A DNA stretch of 64,000 nt from CAZPRY01 sp964589175 (GCA_964589175.1 CAZPRY010000007.1:55997-119996); one strand, 5' to 3'. Positions 28,876 to 38,332 are shown, counted from the first letter of the stretch. Translations and numbers: made by a program. The notes: a model not told the origin generated them from the sequence alone.

Positions 28876-30099
28876 ATGCCTCTCGAAAAACTAGGAAAAA
28901 CGCTGCAAGAAAATCTTGACGATCTGGCCCGCAGTGGCCGCGCGAAGGGGGAAGAGAAGATCATCGTCCGCGTGAAAAAAGCGGAGGGCAAAAAGGGACC
29001 ACGTTACTATCTGCAGGGCTGGAACGACCGGGAATTTATCAAAATGAATTCCAACTCCTACCTCGGCATGTCCCTGCGCGAAGATATCATCGCGGCCGAA
29101 GAAGCCGCTGCCCGGGAATTCGGCGTCGGCCCCGGCGCGGTGCGTTTCATATCGGGAACTCATCAACCGCACATCGAACTCGAAGACCGGCTGGCGCGCT
29201 TCCATGGGCGTGAGGCAGGTATGATCTTCAGCTCGGCCTATGTCACCAGCATGGGCGTCATCGTGCCGTTGGTCACGCCCGAGACAATCATTATCAGCGA
29301 CGCTCTGAATCATAACTGCATCATCAACGCCATCCGGCTCTCACGTCCTGCCGACAAGGCCATCTACAAACACAACGACATGGCCGACTTGGAAGCACGA
29401 CTGCAGGAAAGCATTGGCAAAGCCAAGCGCGTCCTGGTAATCACCGACGGCATCTTCAGTATGCGTGGCGACAATGCGCCGCTGGACCGGCTGGTGGCGA
29501 TCTGTCAAAAATTCGATCCTCACTTCGAAGAGGGCGTCATCTCCATCGCCGACGATTCGCACGGCGTGGGCGCTTTCGGACCGAGCGGGCGCGGCACCGA
29601 GGAATATTGCGGCACCAAGGTGGATGTGCTCATCGGGACCCTGGGCAAGGCTTTCGGCGTCAACGGCGGCTACGTCGTTTCCAGCGCCCCCTTGATCCGG
29701 TTTCTGCGCGAGACTGCGCCGATGTACATCTACTCCAATCCGATCACCGTCTCCGAAGCGCAGGCGTCTCTGAAATCACTGGAAATCCTGGACAGCCCCG
29801 AAGGCTTGCGCCTGTTGAAACATCTGCGTGCCATGACTGCGAAATTCGAACAGGGCCTGGTCGCACTGGGTTATGAAACGATTCCGGGCGAGCACCCGGT
29901 AGTGCCGTTAATGGTCCGGGATACCGCCAGGACAGCCGACATCGTGAAGCATCTGACCGCCAACGGGGTCCTGGCTACCGGCCTGAATTTCCCGGTGGTA
30001 CCCAAAGGCGATGAAGAGATCCGCTTCCAGGTTTGTGCCGATCATACGGAAACGGATATTGATTATGTACTGAGTGTTTTAGCGGATTACCGAAAATAA
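28876..30099 (+). CDS. kbl: 2-amino-3-ketobutyrate CoA ligase / alpha-oxoamine synthase
   Basis: A 407-residue PLP enzyme of the alpha-oxoamine synthase family, most like glycine C-acetyltransferase (Kbl), which cleaves 2-amino-3-ketobutyrate with CoA to glycine and acetyl-CoA. Visible motifs: NSNSYLGMS, GAVRFISGTHQPHIELEDRLA, the DDSHGVGAFGPSGRG aspartate motif and the PLP lysine in GTLGKAFGVNGGY. No threonine dehydrogenase (tdh) neighbour is present, so other family members such as BioF- or SPT-type enzymes cannot be fully excluded. Strong TAGGAG before the ATG. It ends just before a bidirectional terminator. Confidence 0.85.
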   Translation: MPLEKLGKTLQENLDDLARSGRAKGEEKIIVRVKKAEGKKGPRYYLQGWNDREFIKMNSNSYLGMSLREDIIAAEEAAAREFGVGPGAVRFISGTHQPHIELEDRLARFHGREAGMIFSSAYVTSMGVIVPLVTPETIIISDALNHNCIINAIRLSRPADKAIYKHNDMADLEARLQESIGKAKRVLVITDGIFSMRGDNAPLDRLVAICQKFDPHFEEGVISIADDSHGVGAFGPSGRGTEEYCGTKVDVLIGTLGKAFGVNGGYVVSSAPLIRFLRETAPMYIYSNPITVSEAQASLKSLEILDSPEGLRLLKHLRAMTAKFEQGLVALGYETIPGEHPVVPLMVRDTARTADIVKHLTANGVLATGLNFPVVPKGDEEIRFQVCADHTETDIDYVLSVLADYRK

Positions 30100-30120
30100 T
30101 ACGGATTACAGTGTCAAATC

Positions 30121-30155
30121 AAAAAGGGGCTACTCTTGCGGAACGGCCCCTTTTT
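30121..30155. terminator. Bidirectional Rho-independent terminator
   Basis: AAAAAGGGGC (30121-30130) pairs with GCCCCTTTTT (30146-30155) around a 15-base loop. The T-run on each strand makes it work for both the plus-strand kbl gene and the convergent minus-strand mscS-like gene. Confidence 0.85.
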
Positions 30156-30176
30156 ATATCCACCTAAAAGTTAAAT

Positions 30177-31223
30177 CTACGCCGCACCCTTATCCTTGTG
30201 CATGTACAGCGTGCGAATCGGGAACGGAATTTCGATGCCTTCCTTTTTATAGCGGCGGTGCAGGCGCTTGACAAACTCGTGCTTAACCAAAAACTGGTCC
30301 ATAAATTCACCGGCCTTCATAATGACCGTGAAATTGATGCTGCTGTCCCCAAACGTATGAAAGCGCACCAGCGGCTCGGAATCCGGTATGCCGCCCGGTA
30401 CGGTCTGCATAACCTCTTGAGCCACTTCTTTGGTCACCCTTTCCACCATCTCGAGATCGCTGTCATAATGCACGCCGACCTGGAGGCGGACGCCGAGTTC
30501 CTGCACCGGTTGGTTGAAATTGGTCAGGATCGAAGAGGATAATTTCCCGTTGGGTATGATGATCATGTTGTTCTGCATGGCCCGGATGGTGGTATTGCGC
30601 CAGGATACATCCGTGACGTAGCCTTCCTGCCCGCTGTCGAGTTGCACATAGTCGCCCGGAACCACCAGCCGGGTGCCGATGATGTACAGGCCGGCGAAGA
30701 AATTGGATAGCGTGTCCTGCAGCGCCAGGGCGACCGCCAAACCACCAACGCCCAAAGCGGTCAGAATGGGCGTAATCGATATTCCCAATGTCTGCAGAAT
30801 GATCAAACCGCCCAGAACAAAAACGAGGACCTTGGTCAGGTTGGCAAACAGCGATACGGACGGCATGCTGGTTTTCTCGGCCTGCAGGCGAATCAGACCC
30901 ACAGCGATCCGCGACGCCATCACTACTCCCGAGAAAATCGCAACAACGAGCAGTATCTTACCGATCAGATCCAGATTTTCCTTGCTTAACTGCAAAAACT
31001 TGGAGGCAATGTCGATCCCGGCCAGACTGAACCAGATGATCGGCATCCGGCGCAGGACCTTTGTGAGAACCGCAACGCCTTTCCATCTTTTTTTGCCGCG
31101 CCGCCGGGCGAGACGCGCCAGACGCCGCATGATCACCACTTCAACCAGAAAACCGATTAATACACCGAGAAGGATGATCCCGATCGGAATCGCCCATTTG
31201 ATAATTTCTTGCTTTATATCCAT
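30177..31223 (-). CDS. MscS-family mechanosensitive channel
   Basis: A 348-residue small-conductance mechanosensitive channel. About four N-terminal membrane segments (residues 10-160) lead into the pore helix and beta domain: LTALGVGGLAVALALQDTLS, then FFAGLYIIGTRLVVPGDYVQ and NMIIIPNGKLSSSILTNF, followed by a cytoplasmic alpha/beta domain. It releases solutes on osmotic downshock. Last gene of the minus-strand run downstream of the Mla-like cluster; the gap to the DUF1295 gene is 56 bases. Confidence 0.93.
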   Translation of the reverse strand: MDIKQEIIKWAIPIGIILLGVLIGFLVEVVIMRRLARLARRRGKKRWKGVAVLTKVLRRMPIIWFSLAGIDIASKFLQLSKENLDLIGKILLVVAIFSGVVMASRIAVGLIRLQAEKTSMPSVSLFANLTKVLVFVLGGLIILQTLGISITPILTALGVGGLAVALALQDTLSNFFAGLYIIGTRLVVPGDYVQLDSGQEGYVTDVSWRNTTIRAMQNNMIIIPNGKLSSSILTNFNQPVQELGVRLQVGVHYDSDLEMVERVTKEVAQEVMQTVPGGIPDSEPLVRFHTFGDSSINFTVIMKAGEFMDQFLVKHEFVKRLHRRYKKEGIEIPFPIRTLYMHKDKGAA

Positions 31224-31279
31224 ACTCTCCCCAGGATAGTTGTATGCTGATCGTTCATTCTTTGTATTGAAAAGCTACT

Positions 31280-32053
31280 TTATCGCCTTGCGGAAAACCA
31301 GGGAAAAAAGGCACTGGTGCCGGCTTTGTAAGCTTCGAATTCAGGATTGCCGGCGTATTTCTTTTCCAGCATGGGAATTCCGGAGACTTTCAACAATAGA
31401 AAGCTAATCGCCAGCGGGCTGATTATCGCCGTCCAGCCGTACGGCAGCGGCAACGCGAGCAGGAAAACGCCCCACCACATCGCCGTCTCGCCGAAGTAAT
31501 TCGGATGCCGTGTGCAGCGCCAGAGCCCGGTTGTCATGATTTTGCCCCGATTGGCGGGATTCTTTTTAAAGCGGCTCATCTGGTAATCACCGACAGCCTC
31601 GAAAAAGAAGCCGATCACCCAGATCATTCCGCCGGCCATTTCAATCAAACCAACGGGGGTGAACGGTGCAACAGTTATGAGTACAAGCGGGTAAGCCACG
31701 ATCAGCATTATCAAACCCTGCAGCATGAAAATCTGCAGGTAGCTGCGCAGAACGAAGTTTCTGCCCCATTCTCTGCGCCAGGCGGCATAGCGAAAATCCT
31801 CTCCCCTGCCGCGATTGCGGAAGAAGACGTAGACGGCTAACCGTAATCCCCACAGCAGCATCAGGAAGTACGCAATTCCACGCATCCCGGGAAAAGGGTG
31901 CCCATAAATGATCGTTACGATTGAAACGAGGATAAAACCCGGGCCCCAGCCGATATCCACAATCGAGTTGTCTTTGAGGGTTAAGGCCAGCAGGAATAAC
32001 AGCGTCATGTAGACAAATATAGCAACGGCTGAAATAGTTAATAGCTCGATCAT
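31280..32053 (-). CDS. DUF1295 membrane protein
   Basis: A 257-residue polytopic membrane protein with about six hydrophobic segments. The C-terminal part has GLWRCTRHPNYFGETAMWWG, the signature shared by DUF1295, steroid 5-alpha-reductase and isoprenylcysteine methyltransferase families, with SIVDIGWGPGF near residue 35. The enzymatic role of DUF1295 is not settled. It lies 145 bases after the Mla-like ATPase gene, possibly on the same transcript. Confidence 0.85.
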   Translation of the reverse strand: MIELLTISAVAIFVYMTLLFLLALTLKDNSIVDIGWGPGFILVSIVTIIYGHPFPGMRGIAYFLMLLWGLRLAVYVFFRNRGRGEDFRYAAWRREWGRNFVLRSYLQIFMLQGLIMLIVAYPLVLITVAPFTPVGLIEMAGGMIWVIGFFFEAVGDYQMSRFKKNPANRGKIMTTGLWRCTRHPNYFGETAMWWGVFLLALPLPYGWTAIISPLAISFLLLKVSGIPMLEKKYAGNPEFEAYKAGTSAFFPWFSARR

Positions 32054-32198
32054 TCTATTCCCCTATCAAACATGATCCAATCCAATTTCTTAGCCACTTC
32101 AAAGACCGATGAAGTTATTCACTCCTGACTTGATCGCACCGAAAACCATAATATTGGCCTCTAGATTTTTGATTCGACATTGCAGTCCTGATGAAGGT

Positions 32199-32942
32199 TT
32201 AAAATTGCCCGACAGTGAAGAACTGCTTCACGGCCGAGATGCCCGATATTTTGGCTTGCTCCACGCTCCCGCTGAAAAGGATTTTACCGTCTTCCAGGAA
32301 AATAACCCGGTCGGCGACACGGTGGATACTGGCCAGCTCGTGGGTTACGATTACAATCGTCATATTCAACTGGTCGCGCAGTTTCAGAATTAATTCATCG
32401 AGCGAAGCACTGGTCAGCGGATCCAGGCCGGCCGACGGCTCGTCGCAGAAAAGAATTTTAGGATCGAGGGCGATGGCACGCGCCAGGGCGGCCCGCTTTT
32501 TCATACCGCCCGATAATTCGGACGGCAGGAGCTGCAAAGCATGCCCCAGATTCACCAGGCCCAGTTTCACCTCGACGATTTTTTCGATGAGATCGCGGGA
32601 GAGGCGCGTATGCTGTTCGAGCGGCATGGCTACGTTGTCGGCCACGCTGATCGAGTTGATCAAGGCGCCGTTCTGGAACAGCATCCCGATGTGGATCAGA
32701 ATCGCCTCGAAAGCGTTCTCGTCCATTCCGATGGTTTCCTGACCGAGGATTTTCACTGATCCGCTTTCGGGATCGTGCAGGCGCAGGATATTTTTCAGCA
32801 ACGTGGTTTTCCCGCAGCCGCTGCCGCCGATAATCACGGAAATTTCGCCCGCGTAAATATCGAGATTGATATCACTCAGAATGACCCGTTCGTCATAACG
32901 GGCGATCATATTTCTGACTGCGATGATCGGGTTCTTTTCCAT
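32199..32942 (-). CDS. mlaF: Mla-like ABC transporter ATPase
   Basis: The nucleotide-binding subunit of an Mla/MCE phospholipid transporter. In 247 residues: Walker A GGSGCGKTTLL, Q-loop GMLFQNGALI, signature LSGGMKKRAALARA, Walker B ILFCDEPSAGLDPL and the H-loop VTHE. The GMLFQ and LSGGMKKR forms are characteristic of MlaF/MkL proteins. It drives lipid movement between inner-membrane permease and periplasmic MCE protein. Its ATG directly follows the permease stop (TAAATG). Confidence 0.93.
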   Translation of the reverse strand: MEKNPIIAVRNMIARYDERVILSDINLDIYAGEISVIIGGSGCGKTTLLKNILRLHDPESGSVKILGQETIGMDENAFEAILIHIGMLFQNGALINSISVADNVAMPLEQHTRLSRDLIEKIVEVKLGLVNLGHALQLLPSELSGGMKKRAALARAIALDPKILFCDEPSAGLDPLTSASLDELILKLRDQLNMTIVIVTHELASIHRVADRVIFLEDGKILFSGSVEQAKISGISAVKQFFTVGQF

Positions 32943-34022
32943 TTAAATCATATAGAAGAGACTAAACAGGGCATCCAGAATAATCACGGCGAAAATAGAG
33001 GCGACGACCGCTTTGGTGGTGACTTTGCCGACGCCTTCCGCACCGCCCTTGACTTGGAAGCCGAAATAGCTGCCGATGATGACAATCACCCAGGCAAAGA
33101 AGATGCTTTTACTGAAGCCGATCAGCAAATCCTCGGCATTCAGAATTAAGATGGTCTCATTCATGTAGGCCGACACCGATAGCCCCAGGTAAGTCAGACC
33201 GATCAGGACGCCGCCTAAAATACCGGCCGCGATCGAGAGCATGACCAGGAGCGGCATACAGAAAGTCATGGCGTGCAGTTTGGGAATCACCACATAACGG
33301 ACGGGGTGAATCGCCATCATCTTCAGGGCATCGATCTCTTCGGTCACTTTCATCGTGGCAATCTCGGCCGCGATGGCCGATCCGCTGCGGCCCGCCACCA
33401 GAATCGCCGTCATCATCGGCCCCATCTCCCGTACCATCGATACCGCCAAGAGATCGGCGACATAGATATTCGCACCGAATTGCCGCAGCTGCGCCGCCGA
33501 TTGCAGGGCCAGGATCAAGCCCAGGATGAAAGACAGCAGGCCGACGATACCGACCGCATCCGCGCCGATCAGCAGCGCCTGCTGCAGGACGGCCCCCTTG
33601 CGCTGTCCGCGATGGTTAAAAAGCCCGATAAAAGACCAGAAGGCGATGTCCGACGTCAGGTACATCCCCTCGACGAATGCTTTCCAGGCCTGGTAGAAAT
33701 TATTCCCGATAGCCTCTAAGAAATTCGGTGAGGGTTTTTTCGCGGCGGGTTTCAGGCGTTTGCCTGAGAAGGTGCTGATCGTATCCCGGAAATGATCCGG
33801 AACGCGGCTCAGTTCGATATCGGGCTTCCGGAGCTTTTCGGCGATCCAGTCCAGAAAGGCCACGCCGCTGCTGTCCAGCACCGTTAGCGCCTGCAGATCG
33901 ATGCTCTTCGCCGCAGTGGCATCCAACCGCGAAAACTGTTTCGTCAGGAGCGGAACGGTCTCTTTGGTCAGTTCCCCTTCGAGCTGAATGCGCGCGCTCT
34001 CTTTATCGAATGATAATCCCAC
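32943..34022 (-). CDS. mlaE: MlaE permease with N-terminal STAS (MlaB-like) domain
   Basis: Inner-membrane permease of an MCE lipid transporter. The first ~85 residues form a STAS-like domain (IQLEGELTKETVPLL, ALTVLDSSGVAFLDW), the part that is the separate protein MlaB in E. coli. The MlaE domain follows with SMVREMGPMMTAILVAGRSG and EIATMKVTEEIDAL, and five membrane helices to the C-terminus. I favour a GTG at 34022, after GGGGAGGATGAAG, though the spacing is long; an in-frame ATG at 34130 would overlap the upstream gene by about 59 bases and add a segment with no domain character, giving 395 residues. Confidence 0.88.
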   Translation of the reverse strand: MGLSFDKESARIQLEGELTKETVPLLTKQFSRLDATAAKSIDLQALTVLDSSGVAFLDWIAEKLRKPDIELSRVPDHFRDTISTFSGKRLKPAAKKPSPNFLEAIGNNFYQAWKAFVEGMYLTSDIAFWSFIGLFNHRGQRKGAVLQQALLIGADAVGIVGLLSFILGLILALQSAAQLRQFGANIYVADLLAVSMVREMGPMMTAILVAGRSGSAIAAEIATMKVTEEIDALKMMAIHPVRYVVIPKLHAMTFCMPLLVMLSIAAGILGGVLIGLTYLGLSVSAYMNETILILNAEDLLIGFSKSIFFAWVIVIIGSYFGFQVKGGAEGVGKVTTKAVVASIFAVIILDALFSLFYMI

Positions 34023-34071
34023 TTTCTTCTCTTCATCCTCCCCGGTTGTGTCCGGAACTGAAAGATTTGCC

Positions 34072-36195
34072 TCAGCGCAGGAAATAGGTGATGCGCAGGA
34101 ACAGCGTGTGCCGGTCGACAATATACTCATTGCCGTCTTCGGACTGTTTATTGCGCAGACGGATTTTGTAATCCAGGGATATGTATTTGAATAATTTCAG
34201 ATTGAATACATTTTCCCACTCCACCGCCATATCCTGGTCCGGATTGAACGGAAACAGGAAATCGGCGGTTGTGTAATAGGTCAGGTTGAGCGGCAGCTGG
34301 AAATTGCCCACCACCGATACCTCGGTACCCTCCTTGTAGGCCGATTCCTTCTCGATATACACTTTATAGACCTCGCTGCCGATTGTCTCCGGCACATCCG
34401 AAAGATTGAATACATTGTCGTTGATATCCTGGCGCATACCGAATCCGAAACGCAGGTTCAGGTTGGCCTGCGCCGTGTTGAAAATCCGGTAGTTGATGCC
34501 GACGCCCTCTTTCAACACCAACGGAAAAAAAGGCTGCTTGATGCTAACCTTATCCACGCCAATCCTGCGCTCCAGGTCGTTCCCGTTCAGGTCTTTTTTG
34601 ACATAATTAAAATCACCGGCGCTGTAAAAATTTTCCATGAATAAATGGCTCTCGGTATCGAATCTTCCGTAGAAACCGATGTTTTTGAAGAAATAATAGA
34701 TAAACGTATTCTTGAGATAAAAATCATCCGTTGAAATCCGGAACCCGGTATCCGTGGTTTTGGTCGTCCCCAGTTCGATCAGGTTGCGCATGGTATAGTG
34801 AATCGGCCGCTTATCAAAGATCACGGTATTGTCGAACTGCGTATTCAGGGTGACGGTGACCTCATGATTCTCCTTATCCTTCTCGTTATCACTGTTCATG
34901 TTGGCGTTGCCGTGAACGGCATTCGAGAAGCGCCAGTTTTCCAGAGAGGTGAGCAGGTCGCCCTCTTCCAGAATACCGGCTCCGAGCATGGTGGTCGGGT
35001 TACCCTCGTCATCGGTATCAACCACGATCGTGAACTTCTTGACCTGACCTTCTTCGAGGAAAACCGTGCCGAAATCGCGGTAAGTATTGAACGTCTCTCC
35101 GTTAATCGTGATTTTGTACAGGGCGGGTTTCAGAACCCAGATTTTCTGCTGTTCGCCGAGCTCCTTCTCGGCCGGAAATTCGGTTCCGTAGCTCATGCCG
35201 CTCTCCGAATCGAAAATCTCATAGCGCACTTTGGCGAAGTTGCGTTTCTCATCAATAACATCCACGATCAGGCAACCCCAGACGGGCTCGATAATCGTTT
35301 TATAGCGTGGAATGATCTCGATCTCCTCAGTACCCATCAACTGCGCAACGCTGCCAGATCCGTATTTCACGGAATACTTGCCTTCCTCAAGCGGCATGGG
35401 TACGCCCATCTGCCCGGCGATTTCCTGCCCCTCCGCATCGTATATTTTATACGGCGGTTCGTTATTGGTCTTGGTAATCGAAGGCAAAAGCAGCGATCCC
35501 ATTCCCTGCGATTCCCCCTCGTCGGGAACCATTTCGACGATTCGCTCTTCATCTTTTATTTGATCGGATTTGAGGATGGGCCGTTTCTCCCGGAAACTGA
35601 TGATGATCTTCTCGATGAATTTGTCACTCTCCTCCATGATCATATCGTTGATAATCTGCACATACGTCTCGACTTCATCATCCAGCAAAACCCGCTCACG
35701 ATTCATCGAATGCTGCACCTGGTAGGTCTGCTGATCCATGCGGCGGAGATAAAAATCCATGTTCAGCCGGGCCTCTTTGACGGATTCGGATTCATAGAGT
35801 TCGATGTTGTTAATCTGGGTAAAAACAACGTAATCCGGCCGGGCTTCGGTGATTTCACGTTCCACGTGCCGGAATACGTTATAACGTTCGAGCCGTTTGC
35901 CGATCAGGTTGGGAATGATCTCCGACAATTCCACGGCCCAGATATCATGGCTGGAATAGGTGATCCGCGGTCCGAAATGACGCACAACCAGTTGTTTGCG
36001 ATCGTAGGTATTCGGAATCTTGGTATCTTCGACGATTGCCGAAAAATTAAAGGGCTGGGTTTGAATCAATTCCGGCTTTTCGGAATAGGGAAAATACTCC
36101 AGCACATAATAATTGGTCGGCACCGCCTGTCGAAACGAACATCCCACCATCAGGAAAAGCAGCAGGAACGGGATAACTTTATGTATAGATTTCAT
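34072..36195 (-). CDS. PqiC/ABC_trans_aux-type lipoprotein fused to a predicted beta-barrel
   Basis: A 707-residue protein in an Mla-like operon. Residues 1-18 are a lipoprotein signal with Cys19 (FLMVGC). Residues about 25-205 match the ABC-transport auxiliary lipoprotein (PqiC-like) pattern (TNYYVLEYFPYSEKP, DRKQLVVRHFGPRITYSSHD, ELSEIIPNLIGKRLERYNVF). The middle (230-430) looks like Ig- or carboxypeptidase-regulatory-like beta domains. Residues about 440-707 alternate polar and aromatic strands (IYYFFKNIGFYGRFDTES, LPLNLTYYTTADFLFPF) and end in LFLRITYFLR, as an outer-membrane barrel would. This could provide an anchored outer-membrane end for the lipid pathway. The barrel call is from strand pattern alone; a soluble beta domain is the alternative. 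Confidence 0.7.
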   Translation of the reverse strand: MKSIHKVIPFLLLFLMVGCSFRQAVPTNYYVLEYFPYSEKPELIQTQPFNFSAIVEDTKIPNTYDRKQLVVRHFGPRITYSSHDIWAVELSEIIPNLIGKRLERYNVFRHVEREITEARPDYVVFTQINNIELYESESVKEARLNMDFYLRRMDQQTYQVQHSMNRERVLLDDEVETYVQIINDMIMEESDKFIEKIIISFREKRPILKSDQIKDEERIVEMVPDEGESQGMGSLLLPSITKTNNEPPYKIYDAEGQEIAGQMGVPMPLEEGKYSVKYGSGSVAQLMGTEEIEIIPRYKTIIEPVWGCLIVDVIDEKRNFAKVRYEIFDSESGMSYGTEFPAEKELGEQQKIWVLKPALYKITINGETFNTYRDFGTVFLEEGQVKKFTIVVDTDDEGNPTTMLGAGILEEGDLLTSLENWRFSNAVHGNANMNSDNEKDKENHEVTVTLNTQFDNTVIFDKRPIHYTMRNLIELGTTKTTDTGFRISTDDFYLKNTFIYYFFKNIGFYGRFDTESHLFMENFYSAGDFNYVKKDLNGNDLERRIGVDKVSIKQPFFPLVLKEGVGINYRIFNTAQANLNLRFGFGMRQDINDNVFNLSDVPETIGSEVYKVYIEKESAYKEGTEVSVVGNFQLPLNLTYYTTADFLFPFNPDQDMAVEWENVFNLKLFKYISLDYKIRLRNKQSEDGNEYIVDRHTLFLRITYFLR

Positions 36196-36209
36196 CGGCT
36201 TTCCTACGA

Positions 36210-37193
36210 TTATTTTTTAGAACGTAAAAGGAAAGATGGATCGTCGCTGATCTGCCGCGAAAATTCATTCAGATAATCAGCCGTCTCTTTGAGTACCTCG
36301 AGCGATTTGAGCAAATCCTGCCGCCCGCGCAGTACCACCAGGTCGACGTGCGCAAAGGTGGTGTTGATCTGATTCACCGCCTTGCGGATATCCTCGATGG
36401 TCGCAACCAGGTCCGTTTGGCTCAGGCTTTCGGAGAATTGGGCGGTGTTGACGAGGACGTCGCGGATTTCGGGCGAATCCAGGATGGCGTTCAGCTTTTC
36501 CAGGGTCGCGTTGGCGGAAATGCTCAATTGGTTGAGATTGGCGGAGGTCGCCCCGATGTTGGCGATCGTCGCGGCGATTGGTTGCCGGTTCTCGCTGATC
36601 ACCAGGTTCAGATTTTCCAGTACCTCACTCACTCTTTCGCGGTTCTCGCTGATGAGTGTGTCGCTGTTGGCCAGAATTCTGCTGATCTTCTCACGGTTCG
36701 AAATGTTCGTGATCTCGCCGAGATTCTGAATCAGCAGTTCGAGCTTCTCGGCAATGTCTTCCGCTTTCCCCGTGATGTCATCGAAATAGGAACTCCCGGC
36801 GTTAATACGGGCCCCGGGTTCGAGCAGCACGGCCTCGTTCGAACCGCCGGTCAATTCAATCTGTTTCAGGCCGGTGATGCCGACCGTAACCAGCGTCGCG
36901 TAGACATCTTCCTTGATCGGGGTCCCCTGTTTAATTCCGATCTTGACGATGACGTTCCGGATATCCTCCTTATCGATCGAAATATCATCGACTCCGCCGA
37001 TATTGATACCGGAGTATTTGACGGAACTGCCGATCTGCAGGCCGTTCACGGATGCGTCCCGGTAATGAATATAATAGGTATCTTTGCGTTCCATGAGCTT
37101 ATTGCCGGCCACGATAATGAAGAAACCAATCAGCAGTGCGGAACAGAGCAGGATAAAAATTCCCAGTCGAAATTTTTGTGCTTTACTAATCAT
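36210..37193 (-). CDS. mlaD: MlaD-like MCE-domain protein
   Basis: A 327-residue substrate-binding MCE protein anchored by one N-terminal helix (residues 8-30). The MCE domain has GLQIGSSVKYSGINIGGVDD, ATLVTVGITGLKQIELTGGS near residues 50-125, then a long helical tail (residues 150-320, e.g. ENLNLVISENRQPIAATIAN) that may form a periplasm-spanning coiled coil. It is longer than E. coli MlaD (183 residues) and closer to PqiB/Mce-type layouts. First gene of the D-lipoprotein-E-F operon, 51 bases after phoH. Confidence 0.93.
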   Translation of the reverse strand: MISKAQKFRLGIFILLCSALLIGFFIIVAGNKLMERKDTYYIHYRDASVNGLQIGSSVKYSGINIGGVDDISIDKEDIRNVIVKIGIKQGTPIKEDVYATLVTVGITGLKQIELTGGSNEAVLLEPGARINAGSSYFDDITGKAEDIAEKLELLIQNLGEITNISNREKISRILANSDTLISENRERVSEVLENLNLVISENRQPIAATIANIGATSANLNQLSISANATLEKLNAILDSPEIRDVLVNTAQFSESLSQTDLVATIEDIRKAVNQINTTFAHVDLVVLRGRQDLLKSLEVLKETADYLNEFSRQISDDPSFLLRSKK

Positions 37194-37244
37194 TGCTTAC
37201 CGATTCTAAGCGCGCACGCATTTGAGTTGAGAATCTACGGAAAT

Positions 37245-38213
37245 CTAATGATTATTTCCGCTCGCGTCGAGATTATCTTTTTCATCGTAGGCTTTGATGA
37301 TCTCTTTCACCAGACGATGGCGAACCACATCGCGGGAATCAAAATAGATAAAATCGATTCCGTCGATTCCCTGCAGGATACGCTGGGCTTCGATCAGACC
37401 CGAGTGCTCCTTATTGGGAATATCGATCTGGGTAATATCGCCGGTAATGATGGCCTTCGAGTTGGCGCCCAGGCGCGTCAGGAACATCTTCATCTGCATA
37501 CTGGAGGTGTTCTGGGCTTCATCCAGGATCACGTAAGCATTGTTGAGAGTCCGCCCGCGCATATAGGCCAGCGGCAGAATCTCGATCGAGTGCTGTTCGG
37601 TGTAGTTGCGCAGTTTTTCGGGCGGCAGCATGTCATGCAGAGCATCGTCCAGCGGCGCCAGATAGGGCTCGATCTTCTCCTTTAAATCTCCGGGCAGGAA
37701 CCCGAGACTTTCGCCGGCTTCCACCGCCGGCCGGGTCAGGATAATGCGCTGAACGTCGTGATTGCGCAGGGCCGCCACGGCAATCGCCACCGCCAGGTAG
37801 GTTTTCCCGGTACCCGCCGGTCCGATCGCAAAGACGATATCGTTCTTCAACGTCGACCGATAATAGTTTTCCTGGCTCAGCGAGCGCGGCTTGATCACCC
37901 CGCTTTTCTTGAAAAGAATCACCGTTTCCGGCGTAATCTCACCCTGCAACCGGCCGCCGCCGGTCTCGACATTGACCAGCGCCCGGATATCGTTTTCGTC
38001 CACAAAGCCCTTTTGGTTGATCGTCAGGAGCATCTCCCCCAGGATGCGGTCAACCTGGTCGATGCAGGCCGGTTCGCCTTCCAGGGTCACCCGGTTCCCG
38101 CGCGCGAATATCTTCAGCGGAAAACTCTTCTCCAGCAGGGTTAAAAAAATATCATTGGCACCGTACACCAGAAACGGATCAACGCCGCGTAATTCTATAA
38201 CCTTCGAACTCAT
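37245..38213 (-). CDS. phoH: PhoH-family ATPase (YbeZ-like)
   Basis: A 322-residue PhoH/YbeZ protein: N-terminal KH-like region, Walker A GPAGTGKTYLAVA around residue 130, Walker B YVILDEAQNTS and the motif TRLGANSKAIITGDITQID. YbeZ acts with the endoribonuclease YbeY in rRNA processing; ybeY is not adjacent in this window. AGGAAAG lies just before the ATG. The mlaD gene follows after 51 bases. Confidence 0.93.
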   Translation of the reverse strand: MSSKVIELRGVDPFLVYGANDIFLTLLEKSFPLKIFARGNRVTLEGEPACIDQVDRILGEMLLTINQKGFVDENDIRALVNVETGGGRLQGEITPETVILFKKSGVIKPRSLSQENYYRSTLKNDIVFAIGPAGTGKTYLAVAIAVAALRNHDVQRIILTRPAVEAGESLGFLPGDLKEKIEPYLAPLDDALHDMLPPEKLRNYTEQHSIEILPLAYMRGRTLNNAYVILDEAQNTSSMQMKMFLTRLGANSKAIITGDITQIDIPNKEHSGLIEAQRILQGIDGIDFIYFDSRDVVRHRLVKEIIKAYDEKDNLDASGNNH

Positions 38214-38303
38214 CTTTCCTCATTCAATAGTACAATGTTGCTTACCTGGCTATATACACATTGTCGTGGGATAATCTGAGATTTTTCCAGCATAGTATCA
38301 AGT

Positions 38304-38332
38304 CAAAAAAAGAGGGAGTTGCCTCCCCCTCT
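38304..38332 (-). terminator. Rho-independent terminator after the osmC-like gene
   Basis: On the minus strand AGAGGGGGAG, a GCAA loop, CTCCCTCT and then a run of seven T. The stem has a small bulge. It lies about 53 bases after the restored stop of the osmC-like gene. Confidence 0.7.

Noticed and set aside
34798..36276. 492-residue open frame on the plus strand
   Set aside because: It is antisense to the lipoprotein-barrel gene, has no ribosome site or family motif, and the minus-strand protein has clear domains.
36348..37685. 445-residue open frame on the plus strand
   Set aside because: Antisense to mlaD and phoH, both of which are certain genes.
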